NCBI RefSeq assembly: GCF_964355755.1
Contig: NC_092671.1
Span: 25,046,070-25,110,069 of the forward strand
Direction of reading: 5' to 3'
DNA: 64,000 bases
DNA from: Antedon mediterranea
Lineage: Eukaryota; Echinodermata; Crinoidea; Comatulida; Antedonidae
Part shown: piece after piece, positions 57,798 through 64,000 of the stretch
How the letters are laid out: every line of letters begins with the position of its first letter
How positions within the stretch are numbered: position 1 is the stretch's first letter
The notes under the pieces: generated by a model
What the model saw: only the letters and a program-made list of their open reading frames with translations
Told to the model about the DNA's origin: nothing
Databases searched by the model: none
Position numbers and translations under genes: made by a program

Positions 57798-57868
57798 TCG
57801 TCGGCCGGTAATCGAACCCGGGACAATTGCTTGGAAGGCAACTATGTTAACCACTACACCACCGACGA
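57798..57868 (-). pseudogene. tRNA-Gly (UCC)-like
   Basis: One base missing from the 3' acceptor strand, and a T-stem mismatch (TACCGG). Confidence 0.55.
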
Positions 57869-57933
57869 GCGTACTACAGTCGAGTTATGCTGTGTTTCTA
57901 TGGAACAAATCGACAATAAAACTATAAAATGAT

Positions 57934-58005
57934 TGCGTCGGCCGGGAATCGAACCCGGGACAATTCCTTGGAAGGCAACTATGTTAACCACTACACCACC
58001 GACGC
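57934..58005 (-). tRNA. tRNA-Gly (UCC)
   Basis: Consensus except one anticodon-stem mismatch (GTTGC/GGAAT). Confidence 0.65.
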
Positions 58006-58070
58006 GCGTACTACAGTCGAGTTATGCTGTGTTTCTATGGATCAAATCGACAATAAAACTATAAAATGTT

Positions 58071-58143
58071 TGCGTCGGCCGGGAATCGAACCCGGGACAA
58101 TTGCTTGGAAGGCAACTATGTTAAACCACTACACCACCGACGT
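58071..58143 (-). tRNA. tRNA-Gly (UCC), D-loop +1
   Basis: One extra T in the D loop and A-C at acceptor pair 1; the rest is consensus. Confidence 0.58.
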
Positions 58144-58209
58144 GCGAACTACAGTCGAGTTATGCTGTGTTTCTATGGATTAAATTGACTATAAAACTAT
58201 AAAAATGTC

Positions 58210-58281
58210 TGTGTCGGCCGGGAATCGAACCCAGGACAACTGCTTGGAAGGCAACTATGTTAACCACTACACCACCAACGC
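58210..58281 (-). tRNA. tRNA-Gly (UCC)
   Basis: Same pattern as the copy at 56988: one acceptor mismatch plus wobbles. Confidence 0.58.
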
Positions 58282-58346
58282 ACGTACTACAGTCGAGTTA
58301 TGCTGTGTTTCTATGGATTAAATCGACAATAAAACTATAAAATGAT

Positions 58347-58418
58347 TGCGTCGGCCGGGAATCGAACCCGGGACAATTGCTTGGAAGGCAACTATGTTAA
58401 CCACTACACCACCGACGC
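58347..58418 (-). tRNA. tRNA-Gly (UCC), intact
   Basis: Consensus copy. Confidence 0.9.
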
Positions 58419-58483
58419 ACGCATTATAATCGAGTTATGCTGTATTTCCATGGATCAAATCGACAATAAAACTATGCAATGTT

Positions 58484-58555
58484 TGCGTCGGCCGGGAATC
58501 GAACCCTGGACAATTGCTTGGAAGGCAACTATGTTAACCACTACACCACCGACGC
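58484..58555 (-). tRNA. tRNA-Gly (UCC)
   Basis: Consensus except one T-stem mismatch (CAGGG/CCCGG). Confidence 0.68.
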
Positions 58556-58620
58556 GCGTACTACAGTCGAGTTATGCTGTGTTTCTATGGATCAAATCGA
58601 CAATAAAACTATAAATTGTT

Positions 58621-58692
58621 TGCCTCGGCCGGGAATCGAACCCGGGACAACTGCTTGGGAGGCAACTATGTTAACCACTACACCACATTACA
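58621..58692 (-). pseudogene. tRNA-Gly (CCC)-like lacking 5' acceptor strand
   Basis: Same as 57536: loop CTCCCAA, acceptor replaced by TGTAATG. Confidence 0.65.
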
Positions 58693-58747
58693 ATGGAGTT
58701 ATTCTGTGTTTCTACAGATCACATTGACTAATAAACTTTGAAAACAT

Positions 58748-58819
58748 TGCGTCGGCAAGGAATTGAACCCGGGACAATTGCTTGGAACGCAACTATGTTA
58801 ACCACTACACAACCGACGT
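58748..58819 (-). pseudogene. tRNA-Gly (UCC)-like
   Basis: Loop GTTCCAA, T-loop TTCAATT, weak T stem, A-C at acceptor pair 1. Confidence 0.58.
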
Positions 58820-58883
58820 CGTACTACAGTCGAGTTATGCTGTGTTTCTATGGATCAAATCGACAATAAAACTATAAAATGTT

Positions 58884-58955
58884 TGCGTCGGCCGGTAATC
58901 GAACCCGGGACAATTGCTTGGAAGGCAACTATGTTAACCACTACACCACCGATGA
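58884..58955 (-). pseudogene. tRNA-Gly (UCC)-like
   Basis: Two acceptor mismatches (TCATCGG) and one T-stem mismatch. Confidence 0.55.
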
Positions 58956-59020
58956 GCGTACTACAGTCGAGTTATGCTGTGTTTCTATGGAACAAATCGA
59001 CAATAAAACTATAAAATGTT

Positions 59021-59092
59021 TGCGTCGGCCGGGAATGGAACCCGGGACAATTGCTTGAAAGGCAACTATGTTAACCACTACACCACCGACGC
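59021..59092 (-). tRNA. tRNA-Gly body with UUC anticodon, T-loop altered
   Basis: Loop CTTTCAA gives anticodon TTC. Stems pair, but the T-loop is TTCCATT, which weakens the B box and tertiary fold. Confidence 0.65.
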
Positions 59093-59157
59093 GCGTACTA
59101 CAGTCGAGTTATGCTGTGTTTCTATGGATCAAATCGATAATAAAACTATAAAATGTT

Positions 59158-59230
59158 TGCGTCGGCCGGGAATCGAACCCGGGACAATTGCTTGGAAGGC
59201 AACTATGTTAAACCACTACACCACCGACGT
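59158..59230 (-). tRNA. tRNA-Gly (UCC), D-loop +1
   Basis: Same form as the copy at 58071. Confidence 0.58.
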
Positions 59231-59295
59231 GCGAACTACAGTCGAGTTATGCTGTGTTTCTATGGATCAAATCGACAATAAAACTATAAAATGTT

Positions 59296-59367
59296 TGCGT
59301 CGGCCGGGAATCGAACCCGGGACAATTGCTTGGAAGGCAACTATGTTAACCACTACACCACCGACGC
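59296..59367 (-). tRNA. tRNA-Gly (UCC), intact
   Basis: Consensus copy. Confidence 0.9.
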
Positions 59368-59432
59368 GCGAACTACAGTCGAGTTATGCTGTGTTTCTAT
59401 GGATCAAATCGACAATAAAACTATAAAATGTT

Positions 59433-59504
59433 TGTGTCGGCCGGGAATCGAACCCGGGACAATTGCTTGGAAGGCAACTATGTTAACCACTACACCACCG
59501 ACGC
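59433..59504 (-). tRNA. tRNA-Gly (UCC)
   Basis: One acceptor mismatch (CCGACAC), otherwise consensus. Confidence 0.68.
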
Positions 59505-59569
59505 GCGTACTACAGTCGCGTTATGCTGTGTTTCTATGGATCAAATCGACAATAAAACTATAAAATGTT

Positions 59570-59644
59570 TGCGTCGGCCGCCGGGAATCGAACCAGGGAC
59601 AATTGCTTGGAAGGCAACTATGTTAACCACTACACCACCGACGC
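59570..59644 (-). pseudogene. tRNA-Gly (UCC)-like, 3-nt insertion
   Basis: Three extra bases at the acceptor/T-stem junction (GGCCGCCGGG) and one T-stem change. Confidence 0.58.
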
Positions 59645-59709
59645 GCGTAATACAGTCGAGTTATGCTGTGTTTCTATGGATCAAATCGACAATAAAACTA
59701 TAAAATATT

Positions 59710-59781
59710 TGCGTCGGCAGGGAATCGAACCCGGGACAATTGCTTGGAAGGCAACTATGTTAACCACTACACCACATTACA
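59710..59781 (-). pseudogene. tRNA-Gly (UCC)-like lacking 5' acceptor strand
   Basis: 5' acceptor replaced by TGTAATG, as at 57536, but anticodon UCC. Confidence 0.62.
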
Positions 59782-59811
59782 ATGGAGTTATTCTGTGTTT
59801 CTACTACAGAT

Positions 59812-59849
59812 GTAGAAGGCAACTATGTTAACCACTACACCAACGACGC
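59812..59849 (-). pseudogene. tRNA-Gly 5'-half fragment
   Basis: Acceptor 5' strand and D arm only, ending at the anticodon stem; T arm and 3' acceptor are missing. Confidence 0.6.
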
Positions 59850-59914
59850 GTGTATTACAGTCGAGTTATGCTGTGTTTCTATGGATGAAATCGACAATAA
59901 AACTATAAAATGTT

Positions 59915-59986
59915 TGCGTCGGCCGGGAATCGAACCCGGGACAATTGCTTTGAACGCAACTATGTTAACCACTACACAACCGACGT
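59915..59986 (-). tRNA. tRNA-Gly body with UCA anticodon (would read UGA stop)
   Basis: Anticodon loop GTTCAAA (59946-59955 region) gives anticodon TCA. D, anticodon and T stems pair, and the T arm is consensus. The acceptor has an A-C mismatch at pair 1 (ACGTCGG/CCGACGC). It derives from the GTTCCAA-loop subtype by one further change. Confidence 0.68.
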
Positions 59987-60050
59987 CGTACTACAGTCTA
60001 GTTATGCTGTGTTTCTATGGATCAAAGCGACAATAAAACTATAAAATGTT

Positions 60051-60122
60051 TGCGTCGGCCGGTAATCGAACCCGGGACAATTGCTTGGAAGGCAACTATG
60101 TTAACCACTACACCACCGACGA
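60051..60122 (-). tRNA. tRNA-Gly (UCC), weak
   Basis: T-C at acceptor pair 1 and one T-stem mismatch. Confidence 0.55.
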
Positions 60123-60187
60123 GCGTACTACAGACGAGTTATGCTGTGTTTCTATGGAACAAATCGACAATAAAACTATAAAATGTT

Positions 60188-60259
60188 TGCGTCGGCCAGG
60201 AATGGAACCCGGGACAATTGCTTGGAAGGCAACTATGTTAACCACTACACCACCGACGC
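60188..60259 (-). tRNA. tRNA-Gly (UCC), T-loop altered
   Basis: T-loop TTCCATT; other parts near consensus. Confidence 0.58.
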
Positions 60260-60324
60260 GCGTACTACAGTCGAGTTATGCTGTGTTTCTATGGATCAAA
60301 TCGACAATAAAACTATAAAATGTT

Positions 60325-60397
60325 TGCGTCGGCCGGGAATCGAACCCGGGACAATTGCTTGGAAGGCAACTATGTTAAACCACTACACCACCGACGT
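60325..60397 (-). tRNA. tRNA-Gly (UCC), D-loop +1
   Basis: Block copy of 59158. Confidence 0.58.
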
Positions 60398-60462
60398 GCG
60401 AACTACAGTCGAGTTATGCTGTGTTTCTATGGATCAAATCGACAATAAAACTATAAAATGTT

Positions 60463-60534
60463 TGCGTCGGCCGGGAATCGAACCCGGGACAATTGCTTGG
60501 AAGGCAACTATGTTAACCACTACACCACCGACGC
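60463..60534 (-). tRNA. tRNA-Gly (UCC), intact
   Basis: Consensus; block copy of 59296. Confidence 0.9.
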
Positions 60535-60599
60535 GCGAACTACAGTCGAGTTATGCTGTGTTTCTATGGATCAAATCGACAATAAAACTATAAAATGTT

Positions 60600-60671
60600 T
60601 GTGTCGGCCGGGAATCGAACCCGGGACAATTGCTTGGAAGGCAACTATGTTAACCACTACACCACCGACGC
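60600..60671 (-). tRNA. tRNA-Gly (UCC)
   Basis: Block copy of 59433, with the same single acceptor mismatch. Confidence 0.68.
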
Positions 60672-60736
60672 GCGTACTACAGTCGCGTTATGCTGTGTTT
60701 CTATGGATCAAATCGACAATAAAACTATAAAATGTT

Positions 60737-60811
60737 TGCGTCGGCCGCCGGGAATCGAACCAGGGACAATTGCTTGGAAGGCAACTATGTTAACCACTAC
60801 ACCACCGACGC
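60737..60811 (-). pseudogene. tRNA-Gly (UCC)-like, 3-nt insertion
   Basis: Block copy of 59570. Confidence 0.58.
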
Positions 60812-60876
60812 GCGTACTACAGTCGAGTTATGCTGTGTTTCTATGGATCAAATCGACAATAAAACTATAAAATATT

Positions 60877-60948
60877 TGCGTCGGCAGGGAATCGAACCCG
60901 AGACAATTGCTTGGAAGGCAACTATGTTAACCACTACACCACATTACA
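60877..60948 (-). pseudogene. tRNA-Gly (UCC)-like lacking 5' acceptor strand
   Basis: Block copy of 59710. Confidence 0.62.
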
Positions 60949-60975
60949 ATGGAGTTATTCTGTGTTTCTACAGAT

Positions 60976-61013
60976 GTAGAAGGCAACTATGTTAACCACT
61001 ACACCAACGACGC
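60976..61013 (-). pseudogene. tRNA-Gly 5'-half fragment
   Basis: Block copy of 59812. Confidence 0.6.
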
Positions 61014-61078
61014 GTGTATTACAGTCGAGTTATGCTGTGTTTCTATGGATGAAGTCGACAATAAAACTATAAAATGTT

Positions 61079-61150
61079 TGCGTCGGCCGGGAATCGAACC
61101 CGGGACAATTGCTTGGAAGGCAACTATGTTAACCACTACACCACCGACAC
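61079..61150 (-). tRNA. tRNA-Gly (UCC)
   Basis: Fully paired; acceptor GTGTCGG gives a U-G at pair 2. Confidence 0.82.
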
Positions 61151-61215
61151 GCGTACTACAGTCGAGTTATGCTGTGTTTCTATGGATCAAATCGACAATA
61201 AAACTATAAAATGTT

Positions 61216-61287
61216 TGCGTCGGCCGGGAATCGAACCCAGGACAACTGCTTGGAAGGCAACTATGTTAACCACTACACCACCGACGC
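61216..61287 (-). tRNA. tRNA-Gly (UCC)
   Basis: Fully paired using wobbles in the T stem (CTGGG) and anticodon stem (GCAGT). Confidence 0.82.
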
Positions 61288-61352
61288 ACGTACTACAGTC
61301 GAGTTATGCTGTGTTTCTATGGATTAAATCGACAATAAAACTATAAAATGTT

Positions 61353-61424
61353 TGCGTCGGCCGGGAATCGAACCCGGGACAATTGCTTGGAAGGCAACTA
61401 TGTTAACCACTACACCACCGACGC
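61353..61424 (-). tRNA. tRNA-Gly (UCC), intact
   Basis: Consensus copy. Confidence 0.9.
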
Positions 61425-61489
61425 ACGTACTACAGTCGAGTTATGCTGTGTTTCTATGGATTAAATCGACAATAAAACTATAAAATGAT

Positions 61490-61561
61490 TGCGTCGGCCG
61501 GGAATCGAACCCGGGACAATTGCTTGGAAGGCAACTATGTTAACCACTACACCACCGACGC
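61490..61561 (-). tRNA. tRNA-Gly (UCC), intact
   Basis: Consensus copy. Confidence 0.9.
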
Positions 61562-61626
61562 AGTTACAACAGTCGAGTTATGCTGTGTTTCTATGGAGCA
61601 AATCGACAATAAAATTATAAAATGTG

Positions 61627-61698
61627 TGCGTTGGCTGGGAATCGAACCCGGGACAATTGCTTGGAAGGCAACTATGTTAACCACTACACCACCAACGC
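61627..61698 (-). tRNA. tRNA-Gly (UCC), compensated acceptor
   Basis: Same paired double change as 56850 (GCGTTGG/CCAACGC). Confidence 0.72.
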
Positions 61699-61767
61699 AG
61701 GTACTATACAGTCGAGTTATGCTGTGTTTCTATCGATTAAATTGACAATAAAACTATAAAAATGTCT

Positions 61768-61837
61768 GTGTCGGCCGGGAATCGAACCAAGGCAACTGCT
61801 TGGAAGGCAACTATGTTAACCACTACACCACCAACGC
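61768..61837 (-). pseudogene. tRNA-Gly (UCC)-like, T-arm deletion
   Basis: 70 nt; two bases are lost in the T stem/variable region (GAACCAAGGCAAC). Confidence 0.6.
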
Positions 61838-61902
61838 ACGTACTACAGTCGAGTTATGCTGTGTTTCTATGGATTAAATCGACAAATAAACTATAAAATG
61901 TT

Positions 61903-61974
61903 TGCGTCGGCCGGGATTCGAACCCGGGACAATTGCTTGGAAGGCAACTATGTTAACCACTACACCACCGACGC
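61903..61974 (-). tRNA. tRNA-Gly (UCC)
   Basis: Fully paired; T-loop TTCGAAT, a tolerated change. Confidence 0.86.
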
Positions 61975-62039
61975 ACGTACTACAGTCGAGTTTTGCTGTG
62001 TTTCTATGGATTAAATCGACAATAAAACTATAAAATGAT

Positions 62040-62111
62040 TGCGTCGGCCGGGAATCGAACCCGGGACAATTGCTTGGAAGGCAACTATGTTAACCACTAC
62101 ACCACCGACGC
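62040..62111 (-). tRNA. tRNA-Gly (UCC), intact
   Basis: Consensus; block copy of 61490. Confidence 0.9.
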
Positions 62112-62176
62112 AGTTACAACAGTCGAGTTATGCTGTGTTTCTATGGAGCAAATCGACAATAAAATTATAAAATGTG

Positions 62177-62248
62177 TGCGTTGGCGGGGAATCGAACCCG
62201 GGACAATTGCTTGGAAGGCAACTATGTTAACCACTACACCACCAACGC
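62177..62248 (-). tRNA. tRNA-Gly (UCC), compensated acceptor
   Basis: Block copy of 61627 with a different T-stem mismatch (CCCCG). Confidence 0.7.
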
Positions 62249-62317
62249 AGGTACTATACAGTCGAGTTATGCTGTGTTTCTATCGATTATATTGACAATA
62301 AAACTATAAAAATGTCT

Positions 62318-62387
62318 GTGTCGGCCGGGAATCGAACCAAGGCAACTGCTTGGAAGGCAACTATGTTAACCACTACACCACCAACGC
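62318..62387 (-). pseudogene. tRNA-Gly (UCC)-like, T-arm deletion
   Basis: Block copy of 61768. Confidence 0.6.
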
Positions 62388-62452
62388 ACGTACTACAGTC
62401 GAGTTATGCTGTGTTTCTATGGATTAAATCGACAAATAAACTATAAAATGAT

Positions 62453-62524
62453 TGCGTCGGCCGGGAATCGAACCCGGGACAATTGCTTGGAAGGCAACTA
62501 TGTTAACCACTACACCACCGACGC
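62453..62524 (-). tRNA. tRNA-Gly (UCC), intact
   Basis: Consensus copy. Confidence 0.9.
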
Positions 62525-62589
62525 ACGCATTATAATCGAGTTATGCTGTATTTCCATGGATCAAATCGACAATAAAACTATGCAATGTT

Positions 62590-62664
62590 TGCGTCGGCCG
62601 GGAATCGAACCCTGGACAATTGCTTGGAAGGCAACTATGTTAACCACTACACCACCACCGACGC
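62590..62664 (-). pseudogene. tRNA-Gly (UCC)-like, 3-nt insertion
   Basis: Three extra bases at the acceptor/D junction and one T-stem mismatch. Confidence 0.55.
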
Positions 62665-62729
62665 GCGTACTACAGTCGAGTTATGCTGTGTTTCTATGGA
62701 TCAAATCGACAATAAAACTATAAATTGTT

Positions 62730-62801
62730 TGCCTCGGCCGGGAATCGAACCCGGGACAACTGCTTGGGAGGCAACTATGTTAACCACTACACCACATTAC
62801 A
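62730..62801 (-). pseudogene. tRNA-Gly (CCC)-like lacking 5' acceptor strand
   Basis: Third CCC copy, same defect as 57536 and 58621. Confidence 0.65.
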
Positions 62802-62856
62802 ATGGAGTTATTCTGTTTTTCTACAGATCACATTGACTAATAAACTTTGAAAACAT

Positions 62857-62928
62857 TGCGTCGGCATGGAATTGAACCCGGGACAATTGCTTGGAACGCA
62901 ACTATGTTAACCACTACACAACCGACGT
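62857..62928 (-). pseudogene. tRNA-Gly (UCC)-like
   Basis: Loop GTTCCAA, two T-stem mismatches, A-C at acceptor pair 1. Confidence 0.58.
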
Positions 62929-62992
62929 CGTACTACAGTCGAGTTATGCTGTGTTTCTATGGATCAAATCGACAATAAAACTATAAAATGTT

Positions 62993-63064
62993 TGCGTCGG
63001 CCGGTAATCGAACCCGGGACAATTGCTTGGAAGGCAACTATGTTAACCACTACACCACCGACGA
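62993..63064 (-). tRNA. tRNA-Gly (UCC), weak
   Basis: T-C at acceptor pair 1 and one T-stem mismatch, as at 60051. Confidence 0.55.
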
Positions 63065-63129
63065 GCGTACTACAGTCGAGTTATGCTGTGTTTCTATGGA
63101 ACAAATCGACAATAAAACTATAAAATGTT

Positions 63130-63201
63130 TGCGTCGGCCGGGAATGGAACCCGGGACAATTGCTTGGAAGGCAACTATGTTAACCACTACACCACCGACG
63201 C
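63130..63201 (-). tRNA. tRNA-Gly (UCC), T-loop altered
   Basis: T-loop TTCCATT, as at 60188. Confidence 0.58.
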
Positions 63202-63266
63202 GCGTACTACAGTCGAGTTATGCTGTGTTTCTATGGATCAAATCGACAATAAAACTATAAAATGTT

Positions 63267-63338
63267 TGCGTCGGCCGGGAATCGAACCCGGGACAATTGC
63301 TTGGAAGGCAACTATGTTAACCACTACACCACCGACGC
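63267..63338 (-). tRNA. tRNA-Gly (UCC), intact
   Basis: Consensus copy. Confidence 0.9.
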
Positions 63339-63403
63339 GCGTACTACAGTCGCGTTATGCTGTGTTTCTATGGATCAAATCGACAATAAAACTATAAAAT
63401 GTT

Positions 63404-63478
63404 TGCGTCGGCCGCCGGGAATCGAACCAGGGACAATTGCTTGGAAGGCAACTATGTTAACCACTACACCACCGACGC
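63404..63478 (-). pseudogene. tRNA-Gly (UCC)-like, 3-nt insertion
   Basis: Block copy of 60737. Confidence 0.58.
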
Positions 63479-63543
63479 GCGTACTACAGTCGAGTTATGC
63501 TGTGTTTCTATGGATCAAATCGACAATAAAACTATAAAATATT

Positions 63544-63615
63544 TGCGTCGGCAGGGAATCGAACCCGGGACAATTGCTTGGAAGGCAACTATGTTAACCA
63601 CTACACCACATTACA
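63544..63615 (-). pseudogene. tRNA-Gly (UCC)-like lacking 5' acceptor strand
   Basis: Block copy of 60877. Confidence 0.62.
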
Positions 63616-63642
63616 ATGGAGTTATTCTGTGTTTCTACAGAT

Positions 63643-63680
63643 GTAGAAGGCAACTATGTTAACCACTACACCAACGACGC
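63643..63680 (-). pseudogene. tRNA-Gly 5'-half fragment
   Basis: Block copy of 60976. Confidence 0.6.
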
Positions 63681-63745
63681 GTGTATTACAGTCGAGTTAT
63701 GCTGTGTTTCTATGGATGAAATCGACAATAAAACTATAAAATGTT

Positions 63746-63817
63746 TGCGTCGGCCGGGAATCGAACCCGGGACAATTGCTTGGAAGGCAACTATGTTAAC
63801 CACTACACCACCGACGC
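63746..63817 (-). tRNA. tRNA-Gly (UCC), intact
   Basis: Consensus copy. Confidence 0.9.
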
Positions 63818-63882
63818 GCGTACTACAGTCGAGTTATGCTGTGTTTCTATGGATCAAATCGACAATAAAACTATAAAATGTT

Positions 63883-63954
63883 TGCGTCGGCCGGGAATCG
63901 AACCCAGGACAACTGCTTGGAAGGCAACTATGTTAACCACTACACCACCGACGC
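63883..63954 (-). tRNA. tRNA-Gly (UCC)
   Basis: Fully paired with wobbles, like 61216; last complete copy before the window edge. Confidence 0.82.
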
Positions 63955-64000
63955 ACGTACTACAGTCGAGTTATGCTGTGTTTCTATGGATTAAATCGAC

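Larger units (their letters stand above)
56301..63954 (-). repeat. Tandem tRNA-Gly array, right arm (55 near-complete copies plus partials), continues past the window
   Basis: Same ~137-bp unit as the left arm but on the complement, pointing back toward it. Higher-order blocks are visible. 59021-60187 repeats at 60188-61351 (shift 1167, then 1164). 57262-57868 repeats at 58347-58955 (shift 1085) and at 62453-63064 (shift 4106-4109). 61490-61837 repeats at 62040-62387 (shift 550). 60737-61287 repeats at 63404-63954 (shift 2667). Translation of the array yields artefactual open frames of 80-136 codons in the + direction. Confidence 0.95.

Noticed and set aside
50623-63876. Dozens of open frames of 80-136 codons with a recurring RPGIEPGT/SAGNRTRDN-type peptide
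   Set aside because: They are translations of the antisense strand of the tRNA-Gly units and spacers. Periodicity follows the 137-bp unit, and no frame is conserved independently of the tRNA.
50539-63954. Regular short repeats with near-constant spacing, resembling a CRISPR array
   Set aside because: The spacers are themselves conserved, the repeat folds as tRNA-Gly, and the host is an animal.

Overview
This is a window of an AT-rich animal nuclear genome. Genes have GT/AG introns, and non-coding DNA is full of small inverted-repeat elements, satellites, tRNA-derived SINEs and LINE debris. The very frequent motif TAGGCCTA, a TU/foldback-like element and the SINE type suggest an invertebrate deuterostome, most likely an echinoderm. 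That is an inference from style, not a proven taxonomic call.

Layout. 1-2.65 kb: the last coding exon (+) of an FRS2/FRS3-like FGF-receptor docking protein, with GRB2- and SHP2-type tyrosine motifs. 2.65-7.5 kb: intergenic DNA with several copies of one MITE family and two tRNA-Val-like genes. 7.5-7.85 kb: a 19-bp satellite that runs up to the stop codon of the next gene. 7.85-12.77 kb (-): a two-exon gene for an unrecognised 1555-residue acidic, Ser/Thr-rich protein. 12.9-17.2 kb: a MITE, a perfect 36-bp palindrome and two dead reverse-transcriptase elements. 17.6-18.75 kb: a 23-bp satellite. 22.06-26.06 kb (-): a complete five-coding-exon NXPE-family gene (596 residues). 26.1-29.05 kb: two SINEs flanking a 55-bp satellite. 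29-39.4 kb: non-coding, with a foldback element at 31.3-33.3 kb. 39.4-50.43 kb (+): eight in-frame exons (530 residues) of an NMDA receptor GluN1 (GRIN1) gene, which runs off the right end of the window.

The most unusual part is 50.5-64 kb, which lies in the GRIN1 intron after the exon that ends the S1 glycine-binding lobe. It holds about 70 near-complete tRNA-Gly genes in ~137-bp tandem units: 15 on the + strand (50.5-52.5 kb) and 55 on the - strand (56.3-64 kb, still running at the edge). The two arms point at each other across a ~3.2-kb inverted-repeat transposon carrying a broken, uncharacterised cysteine-rich protein gene. Most copies have anticodon UCC (Gly), but single copies read UUA (would decode the stop codon UAA) and UCA (would decode UGA), two read UUC (Glu codon GAA), and three acceptor-broken copies read CCC. 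The UUA copy and one UUC copy are otherwise structurally intact.

The protein-coding genes do not form an obvious functional unit. FRS2-like is a cytoplasmic RTK adaptor, NXPE-like a type II membrane or secretory-pathway protein, and GluN1 an ion-channel subunit. Exon boundaries were placed by eye from splice signals, reading frame and family resemblance. No alignment, tRNA scan or expression data were available.
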